Source: SHZI01 sp963698405
GTDB taxonomy: Bacteria; Pseudomonadota; Gammaproteobacteria; Steroidobacterales; GCA-2729495
DNA: 64,000 nucleotides
Assembly (NCBI GenBank): GCA_963698405.1
Contig: CAVOQT010000003.1
Span: 1-64,000, forward strand
Direction of reading: 5' to 3'
Under the pieces are notes generated by a model. The model was not told where the DNA came from, ran no database searches, and saw only the letters and a program-made list of their open reading frames with translations. Each line of letters opens with the position of its first letter. Position 1 is the stretch's first letter. Made by a program: the position numbers and the translations under genes. Positions 11,845 through 21,208 of the stretch are shown here, piece by piece.

Positions 11845-14445
11845 CTAGCCGCCGGCGTCAGACGCCAGCTGGTCGCCAATGAACACCAGCTGATCGTCCG
11901 CGACGCTGGCCTTGATCAGCGCCCCGGGGCCGAAACGGCCGCGCAGGATCTCCTGCGCCAGCGGGTTCTCGATGTACTGCTGGATGGCGCGCTTGAGCGG
12001 CCGGGCACCGTACACCGGATCGAAACCGGCCTCGGCCAGCTTGTCGAGCGCCGCATCGTCCAGCTCCAGGCGCATGTCGCGCTCGGTGAGCCGCGCCTGC
12101 AGATAGCGCAGCTGTATCACCACGATGTCACGGATCTGCTCGGCCGACAGCGGGTGGAAGACCACGATGTCATCCACGCGGTTGATGAACTCCGGCCGGA
12201 AATGCTCGCTGAGCACCTCCATCACCGCCGCCTTCATGGCCGCGTAGTTTTCTTCGCCCGTCATGCTCTGGATACGCTGCGAACCGAGGTTCGAGGTCAT
12301 GACGATGACCGTGTTGCGGAAATCCACGGTGCGGCCCTGGCCGTCCGTCAGGCGCCCGTCGTCCAGCACCTGCAGCAGCACGTTGAATACATCCGGGTGC
12401 GCCTTCTCGACCTCATCGAGCAGCACCACCGAGTAGGGCTTGCGGCGCACCGCCTCGGTCAGATAACCGCCCTCCTCGTAGCCGACATAGCCCGGCGGCG
12501 CGCCGATCAGCCGCGCCACGGAATGCTTTTCCATGAACTCGGACATGTCGATGCGCACCATCGCGTCTTCGGTATCGAAGAGGAACTCGGCCAGCGCACG
12601 GGTCAGCTCGGTCTTGCCGACGCCGGTGGGGCCGAGAAACATGAAGGAACCGTTCGGCCGTTTCGGATCCGAGAGGCCGGCACGCGAGCGGCGGATCGCA
12701 TCGGCGACGGTCTTCAGCGCTTCGGTCTGGCCGACCACGCGGCGGCCCAGCGCTTCTTCCATGCGCAGCAGCTTGTCCTTCTCGCCTTCGAGCATCTTGC
12801 TGACCGGGATGCCGGTCCACTTGGCAACGACCTCGGCGATTTCCTCGTCGGTCACCCGGTTACGAAGCAGGCGGGTCTCGCCCTTGTCAGCACCGATGGC
12901 CGCTTCGAGCTGTTTTTCTAGCTCGGGAATGCGGCCGTACTGCAGCTCCGACATGCGCGCCAGATCCTGGCCACGGCGTGCGGTTTCCAGCTCCATGCGC
13001 GCGCGTTCCAGTTCTTCCTTGATATGCGCCTCGCCCTGCACGGCGGACTTCTCCGCCTTCCAGATCTCCTCGAGATCGGCGTATTCCTTTTCCAGCGCAG
13101 CGAGTTGCGTACTGAGATCCGCCAGGCGCTTCTTCGAGGCCTCGTCGGATTCTTTTTTCAGCGCCTCGCGCTCGATCTTGAGCTGGATGATGCGGCGGTC
13201 GAGGCGGTCCATCTCCTCGGGCTTGGAATCGATTTCCATGCGCAGCCGGGATGCTGCTTCGTCGATCAGGTCGATGGCCTTGTCGGGCAACTGGCGGTCG
13301 GCGATATAGCGGTGCGAAAGCGTGGCGGCGGCGACGATGGCCGGATCGGTGATGTCCACGCCGTGATGGACTTCGTAACGCTCCTTGAGGCCGCGCAGGA
13401 TGGCGATGGTGTCGTCTACCGAGGGCTCATCGACCAGCACCTTCTGGAAACGACGCTCGAGCGCGGCGTCCTTCTCCACATACTTGCGGTATTCGTCGAG
13501 CGTGGTCGCGCCCACGCAATGCAGTTCGCCACGCGCCAGCGCGGGCTTCAGCATGTTGCCGGCATCCATCGAGCCTTCGGCCTTGCCGGCGCCGACCATG
13601 GTGTGCAGTTCGTCGATGAACAGGATCACCTGGCCTTCCTGTTTGGACAGGTCCTTCAGTACTGCCTTGAGCCGCTCTTCGAAATCGCCGCGATATTTTG
13701 CGCCGGCGATCAGCGCGCCCATATCCAGCGACAGGATGCGTTTGCTCTTCAGGCTTTCCGGAACCTCACCATTGACGATGCGCTGCGCGAGACCTTCGAC
13801 GATGGCGGTCTTGCCCACGCCCGGCGCACCGATCAGCACGGGATTGTTCTTGGTACGTCGCTGCAATACCTGGATGGTGCGGCGGATCTCGTCGTCGCGG
13901 CCGATCACCGGATCGAGCTTGCCCTGCTCGGCACGCTCGGTGAGATCGACGGTGTATTTCTCCAGCGCCTGACGGGTTTCCTCGGCGTTGGGGTCATCGA
14001 CGGTCGCACCGCCGCGCACCTCGTCGATGGCCTTGTCGACCGCGCCGCGCACCACGCCGGCGTCCTTGAGTATGCGTCCGAGAGCGCCCTTGTCTTCGCA
14101 GGCGGCGAGCGCAAACAGCTCGCTGGAGATGTACTGGTCGTTGCGCTTCTGGGCGAGCTTGTCGGTGACATTGAGCAGCCGGCCCAGGTCGTTGGACATC
14201 GCCACGTCGCCACCGGCGCCTTCGACCTGCGGCAACTGGTCGAGCGCTTCGCCGAGCTGTGAGCGCAGCAGGTTCAGATTCGCACCCGCCTGGCTGAACA
14301 GCGGCCGCACGGTGCCGCCGCGCTGTTCCAGCAGCGCGAGCATCAGATGCACCGGTTCGATGAATTGATGATCACGGCCAACCGCCAGCGACTGCGCATC
14401 CTGCAGTGCCGACTGGAACTTGGCGGTCAGTTTGTCCATGCGCAT
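11845..14445 (-). CDS. clpB: ATP-dependent chaperone ClpB
   Basis: Hsp100 disaggregase that works with DnaK on heat-aggregated proteins. The 866 residues match E. coli ClpB along the whole length. Visible: Clp_N repeat domain (MRMDKLTAKFQSALQDAQSL), Walker A1 GAPGVGKTA, Walker B ILFIDELHTMVGAGKA, the coiled-coil M domain (KPEEMDRLDRRIIQLKIE), then NBD2 with GPTGVGKTELTRAL and GYEEGGYLTEAVRR. The start is taken at 14445, matching the MRLDRLTNKFQ start of E. coli; an in-frame extension to 14475 has no homology. A heat-shock promoter lies 46-76 bases upstream. Confidence 0.97.
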   Translation of the reverse strand: MRMDKLTAKFQSALQDAQSLAVGRDHQFIEPVHLMLALLEQRGGTVRPLFSQAGANLNLLRSQLGEALDQLPQVEGAGGDVAMSNDLGRLLNVTDKLAQKRNDQYISSELFALAACEDKGALGRILKDAGVVRGAVDKAIDEVRGGATVDDPNAEETRQALEKYTVDLTERAEQGKLDPVIGRDDEIRRTIQVLQRRTKNNPVLIGAPGVGKTAIVEGLAQRIVNGEVPESLKSKRILSLDMGALIAGAKYRGDFEERLKAVLKDLSKQEGQVILFIDELHTMVGAGKAEGSMDAGNMLKPALARGELHCVGATTLDEYRKYVEKDAALERRFQKVLVDEPSVDDTIAILRGLKERYEVHHGVDITDPAIVAAATLSHRYIADRQLPDKAIDLIDEAASRLRMEIDSKPEEMDRLDRRIIQLKIEREALKKESDEASKKRLADLSTQLAALEKEYADLEEIWKAEKSAVQGEAHIKEELERARMELETARRGQDLARMSELQYGRIPELEKQLEAAIGADKGETRLLRNRVTDEEIAEVVAKWTGIPVSKMLEGEKDKLLRMEEALGRRVVGQTEALKTVADAIRRSRAGLSDPKRPNGSFMFLGPTGVGKTELTRALAEFLFDTEDAMVRIDMSEFMEKHSVARLIGAPPGYVGYEEGGYLTEAVRRKPYSVVLLDEVEKAHPDVFNVLLQVLDDGRLTDGQGRTVDFRNTVIVMTSNLGSQRIQSMTGEENYAAMKAAVMEVLSEHFRPEFINRVDDIVVFHPLSAEQIRDIVVIQLRYLQARLTERDMRLELDDAALDKLAEAGFDPVYGARPLKRAIQQYIENPLAQEILRGRFGPGALIKASVADDQLVFIGDQLASDAGG

Positions 14446-14490
14446 GATTTCGCTCCGCTGGCTGGGCTCCCGCAACAGCGGGTACTGCAG

Positions 14491-14521
14491 AAAGATGGGG
14501 CCGCAAGACGGAAATTCAACC
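14491..14521 (-). promoter_or_regulatory. sigma-32 heat-shock promoter of clpB
   Basis: On the minus strand GGTTGAA (14521-14515) is followed after 14 bases by CCCCATCTTT (14500-14491). This matches the RpoH consensus CTTGAA-N13-17-CCCCATNT closely. It lies just past the pgeF stop and upstream of the clpB ATG (14445). A short hairpin, CCCGC-TGTT-GCGGG, follows in the 5' leader. Confidence 0.85.
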
Positions 14522-14530
14522 GGATCAGCA

Positions 14531-15289
14531 TCAGACCAGCCAGATCAGGCTGGCCTGGCGGCCGGTTCTGGCACCCCGCCGGTGCGAATAAAAGTGCTGC
14601 GGATCGCTGTACGTACAGTAGTTGCCACCCCAGACCGCCGTGACTCCGGCGCGTGCCAGGCGGACCCGCGCCGCCGCATACAGATCGAGCCACCAGTGCC
14701 CCGGCCGGCCAGGGAGGAAAACCGCTTCGGCCTCCGGATCGGCGGCGAGAAATGCGCTTCTGACCTCGGCACCGACTTCATAGGCCTGCGGGCCGATCGC
14801 CGGACCCAGCCAGGCGAGCAGCTCACCAGCCGTCGCCCCGGATGCAAGCAGCGCAGCCACGCTGGCCTCGATCACCCCGGCTGCGAGTCCTCGCCAGCCC
14901 GCATGCGCTGCGGCCACGCGCGTGCCGGCACGGTCACAGAGCAGCACCGGCAGGCAGTCGGCGGTGAGCACCGCACACACCAGTCCGGGTGATTCAGCAT
15001 ATGCAGCATCGGCGACAGGCCGCGAACCGGCTGTCGCGGCGTTCACCACGTCGATGCCATGCACCTGCTGCAACCACAGCGGTTCGCCCGGCAGATCGAG
15101 TTCCGCGCGCAGCCGTGCACGGTTGCTGAGCACCGCCGCGCGCCCGTCAGATACGTGGTCACCGAGATTGAGTGAGGCGTATCCGCCCCTGCTGCAGCCG
15201 CCGGTGCGCGTGGTGGCAACCGCGCGCACCGAAGCCGGCGCCAGCCAGTCGGGCCAGATCAGATCGAGTTGGGCTTGTGCTCGGGCCAC
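14531..15289 (-). CDS. pgeF: peptidoglycan editing factor PgeF (polyphenol oxidase/laccase fold, YfiH)
   Basis: 252 residues of the multicopper polyphenol-oxidase-like family, shown in E. coli to remove misincorporated L-Ser-containing UDP-MurNAc species. Motifs: GGCSRGGYASLNLGDHVSD, LWLQQVHGIDV, and TADCLPVLLCDRAGTRVAAAHAGWRG with the metal-binding Cys/His pair, then WLGPAIGPQAYEVG. Its start overlaps the rluD end by 31 bases; a later start is possible but the order rluD-pgeF-clpB is common in gammaproteobacteria. Confidence 0.93.
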   Translation of the reverse strand: MARAQAQLDLIWPDWLAPASVRAVATTRTGGCSRGGYASLNLGDHVSDGRAAVLSNRARLRAELDLPGEPLWLQQVHGIDVVNAATAGSRPVADAAYAESPGLVCAVLTADCLPVLLCDRAGTRVAAAHAGWRGLAAGVIEASVAALLASGATAGELLAWLGPAIGPQAYEVGAEVRSAFLAADPEAEAVFLPGRPGHWWLDLYAAARVRLARAGVTAVWGGNYCTYSDPQHFYSHRRGARTGRQASLIWLV

Positions 15290-16263
15290 GGCAGCCCCTC
15301 CAGCCGGTTCACCACCGTATCGTCATCAGCCAGGGCAGCCAGCAAGCCGCGGAAATCTGCCGGCAACGGCGCCTGCAGATCGATTGTGGTGCCGCTGACA
15401 GGATGCGTGAAGGACAGGCGTCGCGCGTGCAGCGCCTGACGACGAAAAGCCCGCAGGGTATCGGCGAGGCGCGATGTAGCGCCGGCCGGCACGATCAGGC
15501 GGCCGCTGTAGGCCTGATCGCCGACCAGCGGGTGACGCACATGCGCCATGTGCACGCGGATCTGGTGCGTACGGCCGGTTTCGAGGCGTACGGCGATGTA
15601 GGTGTGATGGGCAAAGCGTGTCAGCACCCGATAGTGCGTCACTGCTGCGCGACCGCCCTGCTCCACCGCCATCTTCGTGCGCTGGCTGCGGTGCCGGCCG
15701 ATCGGTTCATCCACCATCCCGCCACCAGTCATCGTGCCGACACAGACGGCGCGATATTCGCGGGTGATCTGCCGTGCTTCCAGGTCGCGCACCAGATGCG
15801 TGTGGGCAGGGATAGTCTTGGCGATCAGCAGCAGGCCGCTGGTGTCCTTGTCGAGGCGATGCAGGATTCCGCTGCGCGGCAGTTCGGCAAGCGCCGGCAG
15901 ATAGGCCAGCAGGCCATTCTGCAGGGTACCGGCCGGATTGCCGGCGCCGGGGTGCACGACCAGTCCGGCCGGCTTGTCGATCACCAGCACATCGCTGTCT
16001 TCGTGCACGACAGTGAGCGCCATGGCTTCGGGTTGAGCGCTGTCCACCGGTTCGGGCGCCGCAATTTCGAGCACCACCCACTGGCCGGCCAGTACTTTGG
16101 TGCGTGGCTCGGGCAGTTCCTCATCAAGCCGCACGTGGCCATCGAGAATCCACTGCTTGATGCGGCTGCGCGAGTAATCGGGCAGCAAGCCGGCCAGCAC
16201 CTGATCGAGCCGGTGACCGTCCTGCCCGGCGGGTATCTGCAATCGATGCTGCTCAAGCTCCAT
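15259..16263 (-). CDS. rluD: 23S rRNA pseudouridine(1911/1915/1917) synthase RluD
   Basis: 334 residues. An N-terminal S4 RNA-binding domain (RLDQVLAGLLPDYSRSRIKQ) is followed by the pseudouridine synthase domain with the catalytic Asp in LHRLDKDTSGLLLIAKT, RTHQIRVHMAH and HPLVGDQAYSGRL. It modifies helix 69 of 23S rRNA. It diverges from bamD across 59 bases, the usual bamD/rluD arrangement in gammaproteobacteria. Confidence 0.95.
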   Translation of the reverse strand: MELEQHRLQIPAGQDGHRLDQVLAGLLPDYSRSRIKQWILDGHVRLDEELPEPRTKVLAGQWVVLEIAAPEPVDSAQPEAMALTVVHEDSDVLVIDKPAGLVVHPGAGNPAGTLQNGLLAYLPALAELPRSGILHRLDKDTSGLLLIAKTIPAHTHLVRDLEARQITREYRAVCVGTMTGGGMVDEPIGRHRSQRTKMAVEQGGRAAVTHYRVLTRFAHHTYIAVRLETGRTHQIRVHMAHVRHPLVGDQAYSGRLIVPAGATSRLADTLRAFRRQALHARRLSFTHPVSGTTIDLQAPLPADFRGLLAALADDDTVVNRLEGLPWPEHKPNSI

Positions 16264-16322
16264 GGCGCGCTAGGCTATACTCTCGGCCCGCCCGGCGACA
16301 GCACGGAAACAGAAATTCACAC

Positions 16323-17141
16323 ATGTCCCTGTTCAGTTCCAGCAGGCCGTCCATTCAGCGCATCGTAATGACGATTGCGTTGGCCACACTGCTGGCCGGC
16401 AACCTGAGCGGCTGCTTCTTCCGCAAGGACAAAGAAGACAAATCGGGTGTGGAGCAGCTCTACGAGCGCGCCCACAAGTCCATGGACTCGGGCAACTTCA
16501 AGAATGCCATCCAGTATTACGAAGGGCTGGAAGCCCGTTTCCCGTTCAGCAACCAGAGCAAGCAGGCGCAGCTCGATCTCATCTACTGCTACTACAACGA
16601 CCGCCAGATCGAAGCGACCGTCGATGCAGCGACCACCTTCGAGCGTGAAAATCCGACCCATCCGCGCGTGGACTACGCGCTGTACATGCGTGGCCTGGCT
16701 TATTTTTCCGGCCAGAGCAGCTGGTATCACCGCTGGTTCAATGCCGACCTGTCGGAACGCCCGCCAAAGAACCTGCAGGAATCGTTCACGGCCTTTTCGC
16801 AGCTCCTGCAGCGCTTCCCGAACAGCGCCTACTCGGCAGATGCCCGTCAGCGCATGGTCTTCCTGCGCAACCGGCTGGCCGACTACGAGCTGCATGTGGC
16901 GCGCTATTACATGAGCCGTGGCGCATGGCTGGCGGCAGCCAGCCGCGCACGCTTCACGGTCGAGAACTACGATGGTGCACCGGCCGTGGCTGAATCGCTG
17001 AAGATCATGCTGGACGCCTACCGGCAACTCGGCATGCGCGACCAGGCCGATGACGTCCGGCTGGTACTCGCCAGCAACTACCCCGCCACCCTCCGGCAAG
17101 TGGTCAAGGAAGAACAGAAGCCCTGGTACCGGTTCTGGTAG
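16323..17141 (+). CDS. bamD: outer membrane protein assembly factor BamD
   Basis: Lipoprotein of the BAM complex that inserts beta-barrels in the outer membrane. The 272 residues begin with a signal peptide and a lipobox LSG-C (about residues 28-31), followed by TPR repeats: SGVEQLYERAHKSMDSGNF, AIQYYEGLEARFPFS, VDYALYMRGLAYF. A TATACT -10 at 16276-16281 is the only clear promoter element. The TAG stop (17139-17141) is itself the start of a truncated palindromic repeat (TAGGAGCAG). Confidence 0.95.
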   Translation: MSLFSSSRPSIQRIVMTIALATLLAGNLSGCFFRKDKEDKSGVEQLYERAHKSMDSGNFKNAIQYYEGLEARFPFSNQSKQAQLDLIYCYYNDRQIEATVDAATTFERENPTHPRVDYALYMRGLAYFSGQSSWYHRWFNADLSERPPKNLQESFTAFSQLLQRFPNSAYSADARQRMVFLRNRLADYELHVARYYMSRGAWLAAASRARFTVENYDGAPAVAESLKIMLDAYRQLGMRDQADDVRLVLASNYPATLRQVVKEEQKPWYRFW

Positions 17142-17150
17142 GAGCAGCTT

Positions 17151-17226
17151 GTAGGAGCGCCTTCAGCTGTGGGAGCGGCTTCAGCCGCGATTCAAGGCCT
17201 CGGATCGCGCCTGAAGGCGCTCCTAC
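17151..17226. repeat. palindromic repeat, class B pair with a nested class A arm
   Basis: Truncated class B arm (17151-17166), full class A arm starting GTGGGAGCGGCTTCAGCC (17169-17191) and reverse class B arm (17204-17226). This is the mirror image of the mosaic at 9389-9465: there a class B arm sits inside an A pair, here a class A arm inside a B pair. It lies between the converging bamD and nadE genes. Confidence 0.88.
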
Positions 17227-17242
17227 CAGCCGCTCCACCCCA

Positions 17243-18883
17243 TCAGACCTGATGCCGGTAGCCCGAAGTAATCGGATACCGCCAGTCGCGGCCAAAAGCC
17301 CGCCCTGAAATTCGCACACCCGGCGGCGCCTGTCGACGCTTGTACTCGGCGCGACGCACCATCTCCAGCACCCGCGCAGTCACTTCCCGGTCGAATCCAT
17401 GCGCCGCAATTTCGTCTACCGAACGATTCTCGATGATCAGCGCATCGAGAATTGCATCGAGCACCGGATAGGGTGGCAGTGAATCGCTGTCCTGCTGATC
17501 GGGACGCAGCTCGGCGCTGGGCGGCCGGGTAATCACGCGATCGGGAATCACCGGGCTGATGCTGTTGCGATAGCGGGCCAGTTCATAGACCAGTGTCTTC
17601 GTACAGTCCTTGATCGGTGCAAATCCACCGACCATATCGCCGTAGAGCGTCGCGTAACCAACCGCCATCTCGCTCTTGTTGCCAGTGGCAAGCACCATCC
17701 GGCCGGTCTTGTTGGAGATGGCCATCAGCAGGATGCCGCGGCAGCGCGACTGGATATTCTCCTCGGTCGCGTCCTCGGGCAGCCCGGCAAACAGTGGCTC
17801 GAGCGAGTTGCGCGTGGCAGCAACCATCGTCTCGATCGGCAACACCTGATAATCGACGCCCATCAACTGCGCCTGCAGGGCGGCATCCTCAAGACTCATC
17901 GGCGCCGTATAGCGATAGGGCATCATCACGGCCTGCACCGCCATGGCGCCCAGCGCATCGACCGCCAGCGCCAGCGTCAACGCCGAATCGATACCACCGG
18001 AGAGCCCGAGTACGATACCGGGGAAGCCATTCTTGCGGACGTAATCGCGGATCCCGGCGAGCAGCGCTGCATAGACGCTGGGCACATCGTCGAGCAGCGG
18101 CACCATCGTGCCGGGCACGGCCTCAACCCGCCCGTCAGCACCGCGACGGAAGCGCAGCACGTGCAAGCCGGCCGCGAAGGCCGGGGCGCGGAATACCACC
18201 TGGCCATCGGCATCGGCAACACAGGAACCGCCGTCAAACACCAGTTCATCCTGTCCGCCGACCAGGTTGAGATAGATCAGCGGCCGGCCGGTTTCCACGG
18301 CACGCGCCGTGATCACCGCTTCGCGCTGCGCCTGCTTGCCGATCTCGAAGGGCGAGCCGTTGGTGACCAGCAGCAGTTCCGCACCGGCCGCGATTGCGCG
18401 CGCCGGCAGGCCGGGCTGCCAGATGTCCTCACAGATGCCGAGACCGAGTTTGATGCCGCGAAATTCGACGACTACCGGGGCACTGCCCGGCGTGAAATAA
18501 CGCTGCTCGTCGAACACGCTGTAGTTGGGCAGGCAAACCTTGCGATAGTTGGCGAGCTGTTTGCCGCCGGCGAACAGGGCCACGGAATTGTAGATGTGCT
18601 GGTCCGCATACTCGGGATAGCCGACCAGTACCGCGACCTCGCCGCTCTCTGCACAGATGCGCGCCAGACCCTCGGCCACCTGCCGCCGCAGCCCGGCATG
18701 GAAGAGCAGATCTTCAGGCGGATAGCCGCACATGGCGAGTTCGGGGAAGACCACCAGGTCGGCGCTCTTCGCCTGCCCGACCTGGCGCAACACGGCGATG
18801 ATCTTGTCGGTGTTGCCACTGACATCGCCAACCGGGAAATCCTGCTGGGCGAGCGCTAGACGGAGTTCCGGTGTACCTGGCAT
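17243..18883 (-). CDS. nadE: glutamine-dependent NAD(+) synthetase
   Basis: Last step of NAD synthesis, amidating nicotinate adenine dinucleotide with ammonia from glutamine. 546 residues with two domains. The N-terminal nitrilase-type glutaminase has its Glu in VVFPELAMCGYPPED, Lys in YRKVCLPNY and Cys in GLGICEDIW. The C-terminal synthetase has the PP-loop GLSGGIDSALTLALAVDAL and KSEMAVGYATLYGDMVGGFAPI. It starts eight bases after sucD ends, so it is the last gene of the sucC-sucD-nadE unit. Confidence 0.96.
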   Translation of the reverse strand: MPGTPELRLALAQQDFPVGDVSGNTDKIIAVLRQVGQAKSADLVVFPELAMCGYPPEDLLFHAGLRRQVAEGLARICAESGEVAVLVGYPEYADQHIYNSVALFAGGKQLANYRKVCLPNYSVFDEQRYFTPGSAPVVVEFRGIKLGLGICEDIWQPGLPARAIAAGAELLLVTNGSPFEIGKQAQREAVITARAVETGRPLIYLNLVGGQDELVFDGGSCVADADGQVVFRAPAFAAGLHVLRFRRGADGRVEAVPGTMVPLLDDVPSVYAALLAGIRDYVRKNGFPGIVLGLSGGIDSALTLALAVDALGAMAVQAVMMPYRYTAPMSLEDAALQAQLMGVDYQVLPIETMVAATRNSLEPLFAGLPEDATEENIQSRCRGILLMAISNKTGRMVLATGNKSEMAVGYATLYGDMVGGFAPIKDCTKTLVYELARYRNSISPVIPDRVITRPPSAELRPDQQDSDSLPPYPVLDAILDALIIENRSVDEIAAHGFDREVTARVLEMVRRAEYKRRQAPPGVRISGRAFGRDWRYPITSGYRHQV

Positions 18884-18890
18884 GGGCGCA

Positions 18891-19760
18891 TCAGCGCATC
18901 AGTTCAAGCATCGCGCTGCCGAGTTCGGCCGGTGAACGGACGGTGCGCACTCTGGCCGCTTCGAGCGCAGCAAACTTGGCGTCTGCCGTGCCTTCGCCGC
19001 CGGAGATGATGGCGCCGGCATGACCCATGCGCTTGCCCGGCGGTGCCGTCACACCGGCGATGTAAGCGACGACCGGCTTGGTGACATGCTTCTGGATGTA
19101 GCGGGCCGCGGCCTCTTCGTCCGTGCCGCCGATCTCGCCGACCATGATCACGCCTTCGGTGGCCGGGTCCTGCTGGAACAACTCCAGGCAGTCGATGAAA
19201 TTCATGCCGCGGATCGGATCGCCGCCGATGCCCACACAGGTGGTCTGGCCCAGACCATTGCGCGTGGTCTGGTAGACGGCCTCATAGGTCAGCGTGCCGG
19301 AGCGCGAGACGATACCGATCTTGCCGGGCTTGTGGATGAAGCCGGGCATGATGCCGATCTTGCATTCACCCGGCGTGATGATGCCCGGGCAGTTGGGGCC
19401 GATCAGCCGGCAGTCGTGATCCTTGAGGCCAGCCTTCACGCGCACCATATCGAGCACCGGAATGCCCTCGGTGATGCACACGATCAGCTTGATGCCGGCA
19501 TCAGCTGCCGCGAGGATCGAATCGGCGGCAGCCGGCGCCGGCACGAAGATCATGCTGACATCAGCGCCGGTGGCGCGCACCGCTTCAGGCATGGTGTTGA
19601 ACACCGGCAGGCCGAGTGCGGTCTCACCACCACGGCCGGGCGTGACGCCGGCGACAATCTGTGTGCCGTACTCGATGCACTGCTGGGCGTGAAACGAGCC
19701 CTGCTTGCCGGTCAGGCCCTGGCAGATGATGCGGGAATTCTTGTTGACGAGAATGCTCAT
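18891..19760 (-). CDS. sucD: succinate--CoA ligase, alpha subunit
   Basis: TCA-cycle enzyme that makes succinate and NTP from succinyl-CoA. 289 residues: CoA-binding Rossmann domain (GLTGKQGSFHAQQCIEYGT, VAGVTPGRGGE) and ligase domain with NCPGIITPGECKIG and the phosphorylated His in RMGHAGAIISGGEGTA. The preceding 94-base gap from sucC contains a palindromic repeat, unusual within a two-subunit operon. Confidence 0.97.
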   Translation of the reverse strand: MSILVNKNSRIICQGLTGKQGSFHAQQCIEYGTQIVAGVTPGRGGETALGLPVFNTMPEAVRATGADVSMIFVPAPAAADSILAAADAGIKLIVCITEGIPVLDMVRVKAGLKDHDCRLIGPNCPGIITPGECKIGIMPGFIHKPGKIGIVSRSGTLTYEAVYQTTRNGLGQTTCVGIGGDPIRGMNFIDCLELFQQDPATEGVIMVGEIGGTDEEAAARYIQKHVTKPVVAYIAGVTAPPGKRMGHAGAIISGGEGTADAKFAALEAARVRTVRSPAELGSAMLELMR

Positions 19761-19772
19761 GCTGATTGCTCG

Positions 19773-19831
19773 GTAGGAGCGGCTTCAGCCGCGATCGACG
19801 ATGAATGAATCGCGGCTGAAGCCGCTCCCAC
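19773..19831. repeat. palindromic repeat, class A pair, between sucC and sucD
   Basis: Forward arm 19773-19795 and reverse arm 19809-19831 around a 13-base loop. The element lies inside the sucC-sucD operon, 24 bases past the sucC stop, so the transcript would carry a stable hairpin that could uncouple the levels of the two subunits. Confidence 0.9.
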
Positions 19832-19854
19832 AGAAGCCGCGATATCCGCGAACC

Positions 19855-21015
19855 TCATGACAGCGCTGCCACAGCCTTGCGGGCTGCATCGCTGAGGTCG
19901 TCGGCGGGAATGATGGCGAGGCCGCTGTCTTTCAGCATCGCGCGACCCTGTTCGACGTTCGTGCCCTCGAGGCGCACCACCACCGGTACCGCGACCTTCA
20001 CGTCGCGCACCGCACGCACCACGCCCTCGGCGATCAGATCACAGCGCACGATGCCGCCGAAGATGTTGACGAGGATGGCCTTCACGCCGGGGTTGGACAG
20101 AATCAGCTTGAAAGCCGCCGCCACCCGTTCCGGCGTGGCGCCACCACCGACATCCAGGAAGTTCGCCGGCTCACCGCCGTGCAGCTTGATCAGATCCATG
20201 GTCGCCATGGCGAGACCGGCACCGTTGACCATGCAGGCGATGTTGCCATCCAGCGAAACGTAGTTGAGGTCGTGCTCGGCGGCACGCCGCTCCATCTCGT
20301 CTTCCTGGCTCGCGTCGCGCATGGTCTGCAACTCGCGCTGCCGGAACAGGGCGTTGTCTTCGATATTGATCTTGCCATCCAGCGACAGCAGGTCGCCGGC
20401 CTTGGTGACGATCAGCGGATTGATTTCGATCAGGCTGGCGTCGCACTCGTTGAACAGGCGGTAGAGCTTCGTGGCCAGATCCACAAACTGCGTGACCTGC
20501 TGATTATTGAGTCCCAGCTGATAACCGAGCTGCCGGGCCTGATAGGGCTGAATGCCGGCCGCCGGATGGATCGCCGTGGTGAAAATCTGCTCGGGTGTGT
20601 TCGCCGCGACTTCCTCGATGTCCATGCCGCCGGCCGCCGAGGCGATAAACGCGATGCGTTCGCGGGAGCGGTCGACGAGCAGGCTCAGGTACAGCTCGCG
20701 GTCGATCTCGCTGCCCGCCTCTACATAGACCTGATTGACCGGCATGCCCTGCGGGCCGCTCTGCTTGGTGACCAGTTGCGTACCGAGCATGGCCCGCGCC
20801 AGCTGGCCAACCTCTTCGGTACTGCGGGCGAGCTTGACGCCGCCAGCCTTGCCGCGTCCCCCGGCATGCACCTGGGCCTTGACCACCCAGATCTTGCCGC
20901 CGATACGCCCGGCAGCGGCCGCCGCCTGGGCCGGCGTGGTGGCCACTTCGCCGGTCGGAACCGGGATACCGAAGCGGCGGAACAGTTCTTTGGCCTGGTA
21001 TTCGTGCAGATTCAT
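19855..21015 (-). CDS. sucC: succinate--CoA ligase, beta subunit
   Basis: 386 residues, starting at ATG 21015 (MNLHEYQAKELFRRFGIPVP); a longer in-frame reading upstream has no homology. ATP-grasp domain with VVKAQVHAGGRGKAGGVKLA, the substrate loop LIEINPLIVTKAGDLLSLDGK, and the C-terminal CoA-ligase part DVGGGATPERVAAAFKLIL with NIFGGIVRCDLIAEGV. A good promoter lies 29-56 bases upstream. Confidence 0.97.
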   Translation of the reverse strand: MNLHEYQAKELFRRFGIPVPTGEVATTPAQAAAAAGRIGGKIWVVKAQVHAGGRGKAGGVKLARSTEEVGQLARAMLGTQLVTKQSGPQGMPVNQVYVEAGSEIDRELYLSLLVDRSRERIAFIASAAGGMDIEEVAANTPEQIFTTAIHPAAGIQPYQARQLGYQLGLNNQQVTQFVDLATKLYRLFNECDASLIEINPLIVTKAGDLLSLDGKINIEDNALFRQRELQTMRDASQEDEMERRAAEHDLNYVSLDGNIACMVNGAGLAMATMDLIKLHGGEPANFLDVGGGATPERVAAAFKLILSNPGVKAILVNIFGGIVRCDLIAEGVVRAVRDVKVAVPVVVRLEGTNVEQGRAMLKDSGLAIIPADDLSDAARKAVAALS

Positions 21016-21043
21016 GACGCGCGCCTGAGCCGGGAAGGCGCGT

Positions 21044-21071
21044 ATTGTGGGCGAATCAGACGCACTGTCAA
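21044..21071 (-). promoter_or_regulatory. sigma-70 type promoter of sucCD-nadE
   Basis: A perfect -35 TTGACA (21071-21066) and CACAAT -10 (21049-21044) separated by 16 bases. The predicted start falls about 20 bases ahead of the sucC ATG. The region is shared with the divergent pilS gene. Confidence 0.65.
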
Positions 21072-21208
21072 ACCACAGCGTGATCCGCCGACCATAAACA
21101 CCGGGCTGCGGCGACCAGCCGGGGAAGTGCGACAAGCGTCACGCTTTCGGCAAACCGGGCATACATAATGTATCTGCCTGGCTCTCCCGGAACACACAGA
21201 CCTGATGC

